Assembly (NCBI RefSeq): GCF_036250065.1
Contig: NZ_CP109199.1
Coordinates: 1,116,001 to 1,180,000, forward strand
Origin: Micromonospora sp. NBC_01699
GTDB taxonomy: Bacteria; Actinomycetota; Actinomycetes; Mycobacteriales; Micromonosporaceae
DNA: 64,000 nucleotides
Direction of reading: 5' to 3'
Both the position numbers and the translations under genes were made by a program. This document shows, piece by piece, positions 45,214 through 54,086 of the stretch (its first letter is position 1; each line of letters begins with the position of its first letter). The notes under the pieces were generated by a model that had not been told where the DNA came from, did no database searches, and saw nothing but the letters and a program-made list of their open reading frames with translations.

Positions 45214-46422
45214 TTACGGTCGGGGCAGCACCGGCAGGTTGTCGGCGTCGACCGTCTCCGGGTACTTCAGGCCGGCACCGGTGTTGAGCACCACCACCCG
45301 CTCGTCGCCCCGGATCCAGCCACCGGCCCGCAACTGCTTCGCGGCGGTCAGGCAGGCCGCGCCCTCGGGGCAGAGCAGCAGCCCCTCACGGGCCCCGAAC
45401 TCGCGCAGGTCGGCCAGGATGTCCTCGTCCCGTACGGCGATCGCGGTGCCGCCGGTGTCCCGCAGCGCGTCCAGGATCAGCTCGTCGCCCAGCGGCGCCG
45501 GCACGGTGATGCCGAACGCCACCGTCTGCGCGTCCGCCCACGGCTGCGCCCGTCGGGCGCCGGAGCCGAAGGCGCGCACGATCGGCGCGCAGCCGGTGGA
45601 CTGGACCGCCACCAGCCGGGGGAAGCGGTCACCGATCCAGCCGAGCTGGCGCATCTCGTGCAGCGCCTTGTGGATGCCGATCAGCCCGACCCCGCCGCCG
45701 GTCGGGTAGAGGATGACGTCCGGCACCTGCCAGCCGAGCTGCTCGACGATCTCGTACCCCATGGTCTTCTTGCCTTCGAGCCGGTATGGCTCCTTGAGCG
45801 TGCTCGCGTCGAAGATCGGGCCCTCGGGCGAGTCCGCCGACGCGGCGATCAGACCGGCGATGTAGCGGCCGGCGTCGTTGATCAGGCCGTCGATCAGGTG
45901 CAGGTCGCCACCGGCGGCGATGACCTCGCGCCGGGTGATGGTCGGCGCCGCGACCGGCATCGCGATGGTCGCGCCCATGCCGGCACGGGCGGCGTAGGTG
46001 GCCCAGGCGGCGCCCGCGTTGCCGTTGGTCGGCATCGCCACCCGGCGGATCCCGAGTTCCCTGGCCCGGCTGACCCCGACGGCCGCGCCGCGCGCCTTGA
46101 ACGAACCGGTGGGGATCAGCCCCTCATCCTTGATCAACAGGCCGGGCAGGCCGATCCCGGCGCCGTAGCGGGGCGCCTTCACCATCGGCGTCCAACCCTC
46201 GCCCAGCGTGGTCACGTTCGCGTCGTCGGCCACCGGCAGCAACTCCCGGTAGCGCCACAGGTCGGCCGGGCGGCCGGCGATCTCGGTCGGCTTGACCGCG
46301 GCGGCCACCGCGTCCAGGTCGTACCGGGCCAGCAGGGGAGAGCCGCAGGAGCAGAGGTTCTGCGGCCGGTCGGCTTCGGCGGTCTCGCCGCAGCGCGGGC
46401 ACTCCAGGTGGGTCAGGTACAC
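45214..46422 (-). CDS. thrC: Threonine synthase
   Basis: 402 residues from GTG 46422 with GAGGAGAACG upstream. Converts O-phosphohomoserine to threonine with PLP. N-terminal Zn ribbon ECPRCGETAEADRPQNLCSC, PLP lysine in LIPTGSFKARGAAVGVSRA, phosphate loop NAGAAWATYAARAGM, ILYPTGGGVGLIGIHKA. The ribbon subtype occurs in actinobacteria and archaea, sometimes for related pyridoxal enzymes, so an L-threonine synthase paralogue cannot be excluded; no thrB or hom nearby. Confidence 0.88.
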   Translation of the reverse strand: MYLTHLECPRCGETAEADRPQNLCSCGSPLLARYDLDAVAAAVKPTEIAGRPADLWRYRELLPVADDANVTTLGEGWTPMVKAPRYGAGIGLPGLLIKDEGLIPTGSFKARGAAVGVSRARELGIRRVAMPTNGNAGAAWATYAARAGMGATIAMPVAAPTITRREVIAAGGDLHLIDGLINDAGRYIAGLIAASADSPEGPIFDASTLKEPYRLEGKKTMGYEIVEQLGWQVPDVILYPTGGGVGLIGIHKALHEMRQLGWIGDRFPRLVAVQSTGCAPIVRAFGSGARRAQPWADAQTVAFGITVPAPLGDELILDALRDTGGTAIAVRDEDILADLREFGAREGLLLCPEGAACLTAAKQLRAGGWIRGDERVVVLNTGAGLKYPETVDADNLPVLPRP

Positions 46423-46619
46423 CGTTCTCCTCGGGTCCGTGCGGCGGAACGACTCGGAGCGGGCGTCCGCGCGCCGGGGCACCGTCCGAAGATCAGAAAC
46501 TGTACGCCGGTCGGCTGGGCGATCCCGCGCAGACGTCCGGAGCCGTCACCGGCACGCGTATTGTCCCCCCGACCCGGCGACCCCGTGCATGGTCCCGGCC
46601 ACTGCGGGTAGGAGACGCC

Positions 46620-47405
46620 ATGACCTCATCTGTGGACCAACCGACGGTCGCCCTCCCCGGCGAGGTGGCGATGCCACTGGTCGGGTTCGGCACCTGGCAG
46701 GCCACCGGTCGGGCCGGTTACGAGGCGGTACGGGCCGCACTGGAGGCCGGCTACCGGCACATCGACACCGCCACCGCGTACGGCAACGAGGACGAGGTGG
46801 GGCGGGCCCTGCGGGACAGCGGGGTGCCGCGCGAGGAGGTCTTCCTCACCACCAAACTGCCGCCCGAACACGCCGGCCACGAACGGCGTACGTTGGCCGC
46901 CAGCCTGGCCGCCCTCGGCACCGACTACGTCGACCTGTGGCTGATCCACTGGCCGCCGCAGCGGGGTGGCGGACTCGACGTCTGGCGGGAGTTCCTGGCC
47001 GTACGCACCGAGGGGCTGGCCCGTGCGGTCGGCGTGAGCAACTACGGCACCACCCAGCTCGACGTGCTGATCCAGGCCACCGAGGAGCCGCCGGCGGTGA
47101 ACCAGATCCGCTGGGGCCCGACCCTGTACGACCCGGACCGGCTGGCCGAGAACCGGCAGCGCGGGGTGGCGCTGGAGGGGTACAGCCCGTTCAAGACCAC
47201 CGACCTGAACCACCCGGTGCTGGTCGACATCGCCCGCGCGCACGACGTCACCACCAGCCAGGTGGTGCTCCGCTGGCACGTCGACCACGGCGTGGTGGTG
47301 ATCCCCAAGTCGGTGACGGCGGACCGGATCCGGGCCAACTTCGACGTGTTCGGCTTCTCGCTCGACGAGGACGAACTGCGCCGCATCGACGCCCTCGCCG
47401 GCTAG
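46620..47405 (+). CDS. Aldo/keto reductase
   Basis: 261 residues from ATG 46620 (TAGGAG upstream). NADPH-dependent oxidoreductase: catalytic Asp/Tyr in HIDTATAYGNEDEVGRALRD, Lys in EVFLTTKLPPEHAGHE, His in LWLIHWPPQRGGGLDVWREF, and NADP motif VVVIPKSVTADRIRANFDVF. Belongs to the AKR5/2,5-diketo-gluconate-reductase-like group. Substrate unknown. Monocistronic. Confidence 0.92.
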   Translation: MTSSVDQPTVALPGEVAMPLVGFGTWQATGRAGYEAVRAALEAGYRHIDTATAYGNEDEVGRALRDSGVPREEVFLTTKLPPEHAGHERRTLAASLAALGTDYVDLWLIHWPPQRGGGLDVWREFLAVRTEGLARAVGVSNYGTTQLDVLIQATEEPPAVNQIRWGPTLYDPDRLAENRQRGVALEGYSPFKTTDLNHPVLVDIARAHDVTTSQVVLRWHVDHGVVVIPKSVTADRIRANFDVFGFSLDEDELRRIDALAG

Positions 47406-47573
47406 CCCATCGCCTTCGACCTTTTGTGTACTTTGCCAGGCTTGTACGCCTTGAGGGGGATAGGCCCCTTTTGGTAGTAACTGCCACTAAATGCCGTCGT
47501 TACTGAGATCAGGTTTGAGTAGCTCCTTCTCGTTCCGCGAGAAGACTCTGGCGTGATCTGAGACGAGGCAACG

Positions 47574-49445
47574 GTGCGTCCTTTCTGGCGAAACACGTCC
47601 ACAGCGGTACTGACCCTCGCGGTCGCCGGAGCGGCGGTCATGGGTCCCGCCACGCCCGCCCTCGCGGCGCCCGGCGACGCGCGGGCCCGAGGGGTGGTGG
47701 TCGACCTCGACGCCTCCGTCGCCGGCATCCCGATCATCACGGCGAACGCCACCATCGGCGACGTCAGCGCCCCGCCCGGCGGCGGCACCGACTCGGACAC
47801 CGCACTGGCGATCAGCCTGCCCGGTGCGCTCGGTGTGACCGCCAGCGGCACCGTGAACGTCAGCGCCAGCCGGGATCCGGGCATCTCGTCCGCCACCTCG
47901 GAGATCGAGAACCTGTCGCTGGGCATCCTCGGCGCCAGCGTCGTCACCGCCAGCGCGATCACCGCGGCGGTGACCTGCCCGGCCGTCGGTGCGCAGACCG
48001 CCGACACCACGATCGCCGGCCTGAACCTGTTCGGCACGCCGGTCGTGGTGGTCCCCAACACCCCCGGAGTCAACGCCAGCCTCGCGGTCGGCATCCCCGG
48101 CGTGGTCGGCGCCGCGCTCAACGTCACCCTGACCGGGGTCGAGACGGTCGCCGCCGGCAGCGCCACCGCGACCGCCCTGCTCGCCGCCGTGACCATCACC
48201 GGCCAGGTGCTCGGCCTGCCGATCAACGTCAACGTCGGTAGCGTGATCCTCGCCGAGGCCAGTTGCGAACGGGCGGCGGCCCCGCCGGCACCGACCGCCG
48301 CGTCGATCAACCCGAACTCCGGGCCGCAGTCCGGCGGCCAGCAGATCACCATCATCGGCACGAACTTCGTCCCCGGCAACACCACGGTCACCTTCGACGG
48401 CGTACCGGCCACCACCGTGGTGGTGGCGACCGATGGCAACACGCTGGTCGCGACCACCCCGGCCGGTGCGGTCGGACCCGCCTCGGTCGTGGTCACCACC
48501 CCGAGCGGATCGGCGGCACCGCTGGCGTACACCTATCTCGCCGACGGCAGCGACGCGAACGTCACCAGCCTGACCCCGACCTCCGGTCCGACCGCCGGCG
48601 GCACCCAGGTCACCATCACCGGCACCGGATTCCAGGGCGCCACCGGGGTGACCTTCGACGGCACCCCGGGCACCGGCTTCACGGTCAACCCGGCGGGCAC
48701 CACGATCACCGTGATGACCCCGCAGCACGCCGCCGGGGCGGTCCCGGTCAACCTGGTCTTCCCGGGCGGCACCGCGACGGCACCGAACTTCACCTACCTC
48801 GCGCCGACGATCACCAACATCAACCCGAACCAGGGCCCGACCTCGGGCGGCACCAACGTGACGATCACCGGCACCGGCTTCAGCGGCGCCACCGGGGTCA
48901 CCTTCGGCGGCATCCCCGGCACCAACGTGGTGGTGAGTCCGGACGGCACCTCGCTGACCGTCACCACCCCGCCCGGACCGGTCGGACCGGTCGACGTGGT
49001 CGTGCTGCTGCCCGGCCCGGACGCCACCGCGCCGAACGGCTTCTCGTACGTCATCGCCGCGCCGACCGTCAACGGAATCAACCCGAACCAGGGGCCGACC
49101 TCCGGCGGTACCACGGTGACGGTCACCGGCAGCGGCTTCGTGCCGGGCCAGACCACGGTCACGATCTGCGGCCGGACGGTCCAGGCCAGCGCGGTCACCG
49201 TCGCGCCGAACGGGCTGTCGCTGACCTTCGTCACCCCGTCCTGCCGCAAGGGTGACACCACGGTCACCGTGACCACCCCGGCCGGTACGTCCAACGGCAT
49301 CACCTTCCGGTACGTCCACGGCGGCCTGCCGATCACCGGTGCCCCGGTGGGCACCCTGTTCGCCATCGCGGTGGCACTGATCGGGGCCGGTGCGATCGCA
49401 CTGACGCTGATCCGCCGCCGGGCGAGGTTCTCCTTCACCGCCTGA
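47574..49445 (+). CDS. Cell-wall-anchored protein with four IPT/TIG repeats
   Basis: 623 residues from GTG 47574. Signal peptide (TLAVAGAAVMGPATPALAAP), then a ~200-residue adhesin-like region (choice-of-anchor type: NVSASRDPGISSATSEIENL; CPAVGAQTADTTIAGLNLFG). Four IPT/TIG domains follow at about 240-322, 323-408, 409-493 and 494-578; each begins NPNSGPQSGG, TPTSGPTAGG or NPNQGPTSGG. The end is a sortase sorting signal: LPITG (~585-589), a hydrophobic helix GTLFAIAVALIGAGAIALTL and RRRAR. Surface display by sortase is expected; binding partner unknown. Confidence 0.88.
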   Translation: MRPFWRNTSTAVLTLAVAGAAVMGPATPALAAPGDARARGVVVDLDASVAGIPIITANATIGDVSAPPGGGTDSDTALAISLPGALGVTASGTVNVSASRDPGISSATSEIENLSLGILGASVVTASAITAAVTCPAVGAQTADTTIAGLNLFGTPVVVVPNTPGVNASLAVGIPGVVGAALNVTLTGVETVAAGSATATALLAAVTITGQVLGLPINVNVGSVILAEASCERAAAPPAPTAASINPNSGPQSGGQQITIIGTNFVPGNTTVTFDGVPATTVVVATDGNTLVATTPAGAVGPASVVVTTPSGSAAPLAYTYLADGSDANVTSLTPTSGPTAGGTQVTITGTGFQGATGVTFDGTPGTGFTVNPAGTTITVMTPQHAAGAVPVNLVFPGGTATAPNFTYLAPTITNINPNQGPTSGGTNVTITGTGFSGATGVTFGGIPGTNVVVSPDGTSLTVTTPPGPVGPVDVVVLLPGPDATAPNGFSYVIAAPTVNGINPNQGPTSGGTTVTVTGSGFVPGQTTVTICGRTVQASAVTVAPNGLSLTFVTPSCRKGDTTVTVTTPAGTSNGITFRYVHGGLPITGAPVGTLFAIAVALIGAGAIALTLIRRRARFSFTA

Positions 49446-49580
49446 TCCACCACCGCACCACCTGATCCACGACTGGCCGGTCCGGGCCCCGGGGCAATCG
49501 CCTCCGGGGCCCGGTTCCGTCCGGTGGTCCCGTCCGGCGGTGCCGGGGCCTGGACCGGCACCCGGCTCTAGGCTGGGCGG

Positions 49581-49970
49581 GTGGCGACGTACCGGATTGG
49601 TGAGGCGGCCGACTTGCTCGGGGTCAGCGTGGACACGGTCCGGCGCTGGGTGGACGCGGGCCGACTCGCCGCTACCCGGGACGGGCACGGCCACCGGACG
49701 ATCGCCGGTGCCGACCTGGCCGTTTTCGCCCAGTCGCTGGCCGAGGCGCCCGACGGCGGCACCGGGCGCTCGTCGGCGCGCAACCGGCTGCGCGGGATCG
49801 TGACCGCGGTGAGCCGGGACTCGGTGATGGCACAGGTCGACATCCAGGCCGGGCCGTTCCGGGTGGTGTCGCTGATGAGCCGGGAGGCCGTCGACGAACT
49901 CGGGCTCGACGTGGGGTCGACGGCGGTCGCGGTGATCAAGTCGACCACCGTCGTGGTGGAGCGGGCCTGA
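49581..49970 (+). CDS. MerR/excisionase-like helix-turn-helix with TOBE domain
   Basis: 129 residues from GTG 49581. Residues 1-55 form a MerR-type winged helix (TYRIGEAADLLGVSVDTVRR, WVDAGRLAATRDGHGHRTIA); residues ~62-129 are a Mop/TOBE domain (SARNRLRGIVTAVSRDSVMA; VVSLMSREAVDELGLDVGST; VIKSTTVVVE), known for molybdate/tungstate binding in ModE. So probably a molybdate-responsive regulator; no mod transporter genes are nearby. Monocistronic. Confidence 0.85.
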   Translation: MATYRIGEAADLLGVSVDTVRRWVDAGRLAATRDGHGHRTIAGADLAVFAQSLAEAPDGGTGRSSARNRLRGIVTAVSRDSVMAQVDIQAGPFRVVSLMSREAVDELGLDVGSTAVAVIKSTTVVVERA

Positions 49971-50412
49971 CCGGTCCGCGCGCCGACCGGACCGATTCCG
50001 TACGCCGACCAGTCCGAAATGGACAGTGGCTCGACCGCCCCGGAACCGACCACCACGGGGCACATCCCGGACCAACCGCCGCCGCTGCCTCCGTACCGCC
50101 CCGCCATCGTCGCCCACGAGGCGCTTCGACTACGCAGAGTGTTGTAACCGGGCCCATTGAGCGATGTTGTCTCCCGGCCCTGACCTGGTGTATTACCAAT
50201 CTGGACGGCCGAACTGTCAATTCCGTGACTAACAGCCAGTATGTGTAACGCCGCGCCGCGTTGCCCGTGGATTTTCTCGCCGTTCTAGGGCAAAGTGGCG
50301 TCACCCACAGACCGAACCACTCGACCCGCGCCCTGACCGGTGGCACAGCGGGCCGGGCGAAACGGGAGGGTGGGAACAGGGACCTGGGGTGGAGCCATGG
50401 GGAGGCGCACAG
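49971..50412. other. Gap of about 440 bases without a gene
   Basis: No convincing coding frame. Contains a plausible TTGTCT-N18-TATTAC promoter near 50165-50195 and a GGAGG site at 50401-50405 serving the gene at 50413. A stretch 50150-50250 is AT-richer than the surroundings, as expected for a promoter region. Confidence 0.4.
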
Positions 50413-51465
50413 ATGAACAATGACGTGGACCGCGGCGGCACCGTACCGCCGCTGTGGGGGCACTACAGCGAATCGGAGCCCGATTTCGCCACCTGCCTGC
50501 TCTATCTGGACTGCGGCGACGACCCGTCCCGCAGCCTCGCACTGCTCGAACACTGGTACGACGAGGCATGCCGGCTGCTGCTGCCGTTCGTGCAGCCGGA
50601 GGGGGCACCCGAACCGTGGCTGTCGCTCAGCGCGTACGAACAGCACGCGGACGGGCGGGCCCGGCGGCGCCGCCCGCAACGCTGGGTGGACGGCCTGACC
50701 GAGGGGCTTTACCAGCTCTCGGCGCACTGGGCCGACGTCGACCCGGCGGCGGTCGCCTCCGAACTCGAACTGTACGTATTCCGGTTCGCGCCCCGACGGC
50801 ACCTGAAGTTGCAGGTGTCGGTGGGCTTCGAAGGACGGCCCGGACGGCTGGCACAGGTGGTTCCGGCGCTGCTCGAACTGACCCGGCGGGTCGGCGACGT
50901 GGCGAACCCCTCGTACGGCGAGATCGTCGTCAACGCCGGAACCATCGCGCCGGCGACCCTGCTCGACTCGGTGCTCGCCCGACCGGTGGAGGAGTCGGCC
51001 CAGGCCAGCCGCGGTTACCTGCGCGGCTACGAGTGGGTGACGCTCTGCCCGGAGGAACTGCTGGCCCGCCTGGGTGGCGTCGCCGCGCTGCGGGACACCG
51101 GCGCGTTCGCCGAGGTCGTGCCGCTGTCGTACGGCGGAGCGCTGCTGCGGGCCACGTACTCGCCGGCCGACTACCGGGGTGACCGGGTCCGGGCCGTGTT
51201 CCAGGCACTGGCCCCGGTGCTGCCGCCCGGTCAACCCCGCGACCTGCCGGCCGACCTGCCCGGCCAGGATCTGAGCCGGGTCGTCTTCGCCGACGCCGGA
51301 TACCCGTACGGGTCGCTGGACCTCGGTGCCGGCCTGCCGCCGAAGGACATCACCGCACCGCCGCCCGCCCGGCTACAGCAGCCGGTGCAGGCGATGGCAC
51401 CGCAGGGCTGGTCCGGCTTCGGCTCGCCCGACGGCGGCGCCGCACCGGTCCGCCGCGACTACTGA
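50413..51465 (+). CDS. Conserved hypothetical protein
   Basis: 350 residues from ATG 50413 (GGAGG 7 bases upstream). Alpha/beta regions include FATCLLYLDCGDDPSRSLAL, ELELYVFRFAPRRHLKLQVS, and GYEWVTLCPEELLARLGGVA; the last ~70 residues are a Pro/Gly-rich tail. The last region vaguely recalls DUF3396-type immunity proteins, but I cannot confirm it. No signal peptide or membrane helix. A strong hairpin follows. Confidence 0.6.
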   Translation: MNNDVDRGGTVPPLWGHYSESEPDFATCLLYLDCGDDPSRSLALLEHWYDEACRLLLPFVQPEGAPEPWLSLSAYEQHADGRARRRRPQRWVDGLTEGLYQLSAHWADVDPAAVASELELYVFRFAPRRHLKLQVSVGFEGRPGRLAQVVPALLELTRRVGDVANPSYGEIVVNAGTIAPATLLDSVLARPVEESAQASRGYLRGYEWVTLCPEELLARLGGVAALRDTGAFAEVVPLSYGGALLRATYSPADYRGDRVRAVFQALAPVLPPGQPRDLPADLPGQDLSRVVFADAGYPYGSLDLGAGLPPKDITAPPPARLQQPVQAMAPQGWSGFGSPDGGAAPVRRDY

Positions 51466-51466
51466 G

Positions 51467-51512
51467 CCCCTGGTCGTCCGGGTTCCGCGAACGCGTCCCG
51501 GGCGACCAGGGG
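51467..51512. terminator. Terminator hairpin between convergent genes
   Basis: CCCCTGGTCGTCCGGG (51467-51482) and CCCGGGCGACCAGGGG (51497-51512) pair with one internal mismatch; it follows the stop at 51465 and precedes the 3' end of the cellulase gene at 51541. Confidence 0.7.
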
Positions 51513-51540
51513 TCGATCGTCGGTCAACCGTGGCCGTTCG

Positions 51541-52689
51541 TCAGCCCCGGGCGCAGGCGGTGCCGTTCAGGGTGAACGCGGTCGGCGTCGTGTAGCCACC
51601 GCCGTGGGTGCCCTGGTGTCCGAAGGTGACCGTGGCGCCGGGGGCGATGGTGCCGTTCCAACCGATGTTCCGGGCGGTCACCGCTGATCCGCTCTGCGTC
51701 ACGGTGGCGTTCCAGGCGCTGGTCACCTGCTGCCCTGCGGGCAGGTCGTAGGTCAGGGTCCAGCCGTTGACCGGTCCGGAGCCGGTGTTGGTGACGCTGA
51801 CGTCGGCGGTGAACCCGTTCTGCCAGGAGTTCGAGGTGTAACCGACCCGGCAACTGCCCGTACCCGGATTTGGTGGCGGTGTGGTCGGCGGCCCGGCGGT
51901 CGGCGGCGTGGTCGGCGGGTTCGTCGGCGGCGTGCCGCTGTTGACCGCCGCGGCGAACGAGGTGACGCCGAGCCCGGCCCCGCCCTGCCACGGCTCGAAA
52001 CCGGCCTGGATGCTGGTCAGATACCAGGAGTTGGTGATCGCGCCCCGGTTGCGCACGTCGTTGATGAAGTCGAGCACGCTGAAGTTCCAGGCGGTGATCG
52101 GCGACGGCGCGAGGTAGGAGATCACGTTGTTGCCGCCGTTGTTGCCGGTCCACACCTCCCAGCCGCGCCCGCCGACGGTCGCACTGCCGGTACGCGACCC
52201 GATCGGCTGGATCGAGCCCTGCCGGTTGAACCAGATCATGATCTCCATCTGGTTCACGCCGGTGGTCTTCGGCGCCGGATCCAACCAGATGTCATAGGAC
52301 GCGTTGTACGTCGCGCCGCCGACGTACGTGTAGTTGATGCTGCTGGTGGCGCTGCTGATCCGGCTGACCTGGAGTGGCAGGTTGCTGCCCGGCGAGCAGT
52401 TGCCGTAGTGGCACCCCAGATACACCGACGGGTACGACACCGGAGCGCCGTTGGTCGGCGCCGAGCCCTGCTGGCTGAGCACCGAGAAGCCGGTCGAGGT
52501 GACGTTGATGCACTGCTGGGCGGTGGTGCCCCAGCGGTTGTTCTGGACCACGTAGCGGCCCTGGATGGTGGTCGAGCCGTACTGCTCGCAGATCTGGGTG
52601 TCGGCCTGGGCGGGGCCGGCGGCCACGATGGCGACGAGCGAACCCGCGACGAGCAGGCCGGCCGCCGCGATGGCGCGGACGGTTCTCAT
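51541..52689 (-). CDS. Endoglucanase, GH12 plus CBM2
   Basis: 382 residues from ATG 52689 (AAGGAG 6 bases upstream). Secreted: signal peptide ending GPAQADTQ. Residues ~32-255 are GH12 (YDIWLDPAPKTTGVNQMEIM with catalytic Glu in MEIMIW; SYLAPSPITAWNFSVLDFIN and AGFEPWQGGAGLGVTSF with the second Glu), followed by a PT-rich linker and a CBM2 cellulose-binding domain (CRVGYTSNSWQNGFTADVSV; NTGSGPVNGWTLTYDLPAG; paired Cys near the ends). It cleaves beta-1,4-glucan outside the cell. Regulation by the CebR-like site at 52760. Confidence 0.93.
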   Translation of the reverse strand: MRTVRAIAAAGLLVAGSLVAIVAAGPAQADTQICEQYGSTTIQGRYVVQNNRWGTTAQQCINVTSTGFSVLSQQGSAPTNGAPVSYPSVYLGCHYGNCSPGSNLPLQVSRISSATSSINYTYVGGATYNASYDIWLDPAPKTTGVNQMEIMIWFNRQGSIQPIGSRTGSATVGGRGWEVWTGNNGGNNVISYLAPSPITAWNFSVLDFINDVRNRGAITNSWYLTSIQAGFEPWQGGAGLGVTSFAAAVNSGTPPTNPPTTPPTAGPPTTPPPNPGTGSCRVGYTSNSWQNGFTADVSVTNTGSGPVNGWTLTYDLPAGQQVTSAWNATVTQSGSAVTARNIGWNGTIAPGATVTFGHQGTHGGGYTTPTAFTLNGTACARG

Positions 52690-52759
52690 GGATGCTCCTT
52701 GGACGGTGGGTGGCCGTGCAGTGTGTCCCAACTGCCAACGCACTCCCCGCCAACTCCGC

Positions 52760-52773
52760 CGGGAGCGCTCCCA
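52760..52773. promoter_or_regulatory. CebR-like operator upstream of the GH12 gene
   Basis: CGGGAGCGCTCCCA differs by one base from the 14-base CebR palindrome TGGGAGCGCTCCCA known from Streptomyces cellulase promoters (LacI family, released by cellobiose). It lies 70 bases before the GH12 start. Match is seen directly; the regulator identity is established knowledge of related genera, not shown here. Confidence 0.7.
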
Positions 52774-52892
52774 TCATCCCCCAACCCATTCACCCCCGTC
52801 AAAGCCCCACCCCCTCCCCGCCCCTCCCTCCCCCTCTCCCTCCCCCTCTCCCTCCCCCTGCCCTGCCCCGCGCCCCGCGCCACCCCTCTCCC

Positions 52893-52956
52893 CGTCGATC
52901 TAGGGCAAATGGGGGTGATTGGAGATCAACAAGCCACCATATGCCCTAGATCCACG
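52893..52956. repeat. Palindromic element, family 2 (copy 2)
   Basis: Arms 52893-52915 and 52934-52956 pair over 23 bases with three mismatches; spacer TGATTGGAGATCAACAAG differs by one base from the copy at 34632. The whole gap 52690-53027 otherwise holds the CebR-like site and long C-rich (left) and G-rich (right) tracts and no gene. The element lies between two minus-strand genes, so it is not merely a convergent terminator. Confidence 0.85.
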
Positions 52957-53027
52957 AGGAGAGAGGGGGCGCGGGGGGAGGGGTGGGGTGGGGTGGGGTG
53001 GGTGGGTGGGGTGGGGTGGGGTGGGGG

Positions 53028-54032
53028 TTAGAGGGTGGGGAGGAGGGGGCGGGCGGCTCGGATTTGGGTTAGGGCGGTGGTCAGGGCGGTGACGATTCGG
53101 GGTTCGGTGGTGGTGTCCAGGCGGGTGGCCGGGATGGAGAGGCTGATCGCGTCGGTGGCGGGGGCCTGAAGCGGTACGGCCATCGCGAAGCAGACGATGC
53201 CGTCGGTGTTCTCCTCCCGGTCCACGGCGTATCCACGGGACCGGATGGTGGCCAGCTCGTCGTGCAGGGCACCCGGATCGGTGATGGTCTGCCGGGTGAG
53301 GGCGGCGAGCGGCCAGTGCAGCAGCCGGTCGACCGCCTCGTCGGTACGTTCGGCGAGCAGCACCTTGCCCAGTGCGGTGGCGTGTGCCGGTAGGTGCCGA
53401 CCGATGGCGCTGTAGAGCCGCAGCGGGTGCACCGACTCGCGTTTGGCCAGGTAGACGACGTACGGACCGTCGAGCCGGCCGAGGTGGACCGTCTCGCCGA
53501 ACTCGCCGGCAAGCTGGTCGAGCACCCCGCTGAGCAGCCCGGTCACGGTGTCCGTCTCCAGGTACGCGGCACCCACCTGGAGGGACCGTACGCCCAGCCC
53601 GAAGCGGGTCCCGGTGAGATCCGCCTCGACCCAGCCGCGCCCGATCATGGTGCGCAGGATGCCGTGCAGGCTGCTCTTCGGGATGGACAGCGCGCGGGCC
53701 AGTTCGCCGAGGGAGCGGGGGCCGGCGCCGTCGGCCAGCGCCTCCAGCACGTCCAGCGTCCGCCCGGCGGACTTCACGGGCTGGAACGCCTCGCCCCTGG
53801 CCACCCCGGTTTCTGCCACGTCGTCCCTGGCCATCCTGGTTTTTGCCGCGTCGTCCCTGGCCGTCTCGCTCCCGATTGCGCTGCTCCCGATTGCGCTGCT
53901 CCCGGTTGCGTCGCTCCTGGTTACGTCGCTCCTGCTTACGTCGCTCCTGGTTACGTCGCTTCTGGTTACGTCGCTTCTGGTTACGTCGCTTCTGGTCGCC
54001 TCGCTTCTGGTTGCGTCGGCGGTGCTCGTCAT
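53028..54032 (-). CDS. IclR family transcriptional regulator (KdgR-like)
   Basis: 334 residues if it starts at ATG 54032. Residues ~1-55 are low-complexity repeats (TRSDV type) made by a 15-base minisatellite. The IclR helix-turn-helix follows (RTLDVLEALADGAGPRSLGE, LARALSIPKSSLHGILRTMI) and the ligand-binding GAF-like domain (ETDTVTGLLSGVLDQLAGEF; DREENTDGIVCFAMAVPLQA). Divergent from eda-kdgK, so it probably represses KDG utilisation; known KdgR-type IclR proteins bind 2-keto-3-deoxygluconate. The 3' end is C-rich in sense. Confidence 0.85.
   Translation of the reverse strand: MTSTADATRSEATRSDVTRSDVTRSDVTRSDVSRSDVTRSDATGSSAIGSSAIGSETARDDAAKTRMARDDVAETGVARGEAFQPVKSAGRTLDVLEALADGAGPRSLGELARALSIPKSSLHGILRTMIGRGWVEADLTGTRFGLGVRSLQVGAAYLETDTVTGLLSGVLDQLAGEFGETVHLGRLDGPYVVYLAKRESVHPLRLYSAIGRHLPAHATALGKVLLAERTDEAVDRLLHWPLAALTRQTITDPGALHDELATIRSRGYAVDREENTDGIVCFAMAVPLQAPATDAISLSIPATRLDTTTEPRIVTALTTALTQIRAARPLLPTL
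53878..54012 (-). repeat. 15-base coding minisatellite, 9 units
   Basis: Nine head-to-tail 15-base units such as ACGTCGCTTCTGGTT lie within the regulator gene and encode repeats of (T/A)RSDV or related. Each unit preserves the frame. Diverged units at the left end suggest an old expansion. Confidence 0.85.
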
Positions 54033-54051
54033 GGCGGTCACTCTAGCCCGC

Positions 54052-54079
54052 TTGACAGCTCGGACCGCCGCAGTAGGGT
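54052..54079 (+). promoter_or_regulatory. Promoter for the eda-kdgK operon, probably leaderless
   Basis: TTGACA at 54052-54057, 16-base gap, TAGGGT at 54074-54079. Transcription would begin about 54086, next to the GTG at 54087; hence a leaderless mRNA is likely, a common actinobacterial feature. Confidence 0.5.
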
Positions 54080-54086
54080 CACGTAT

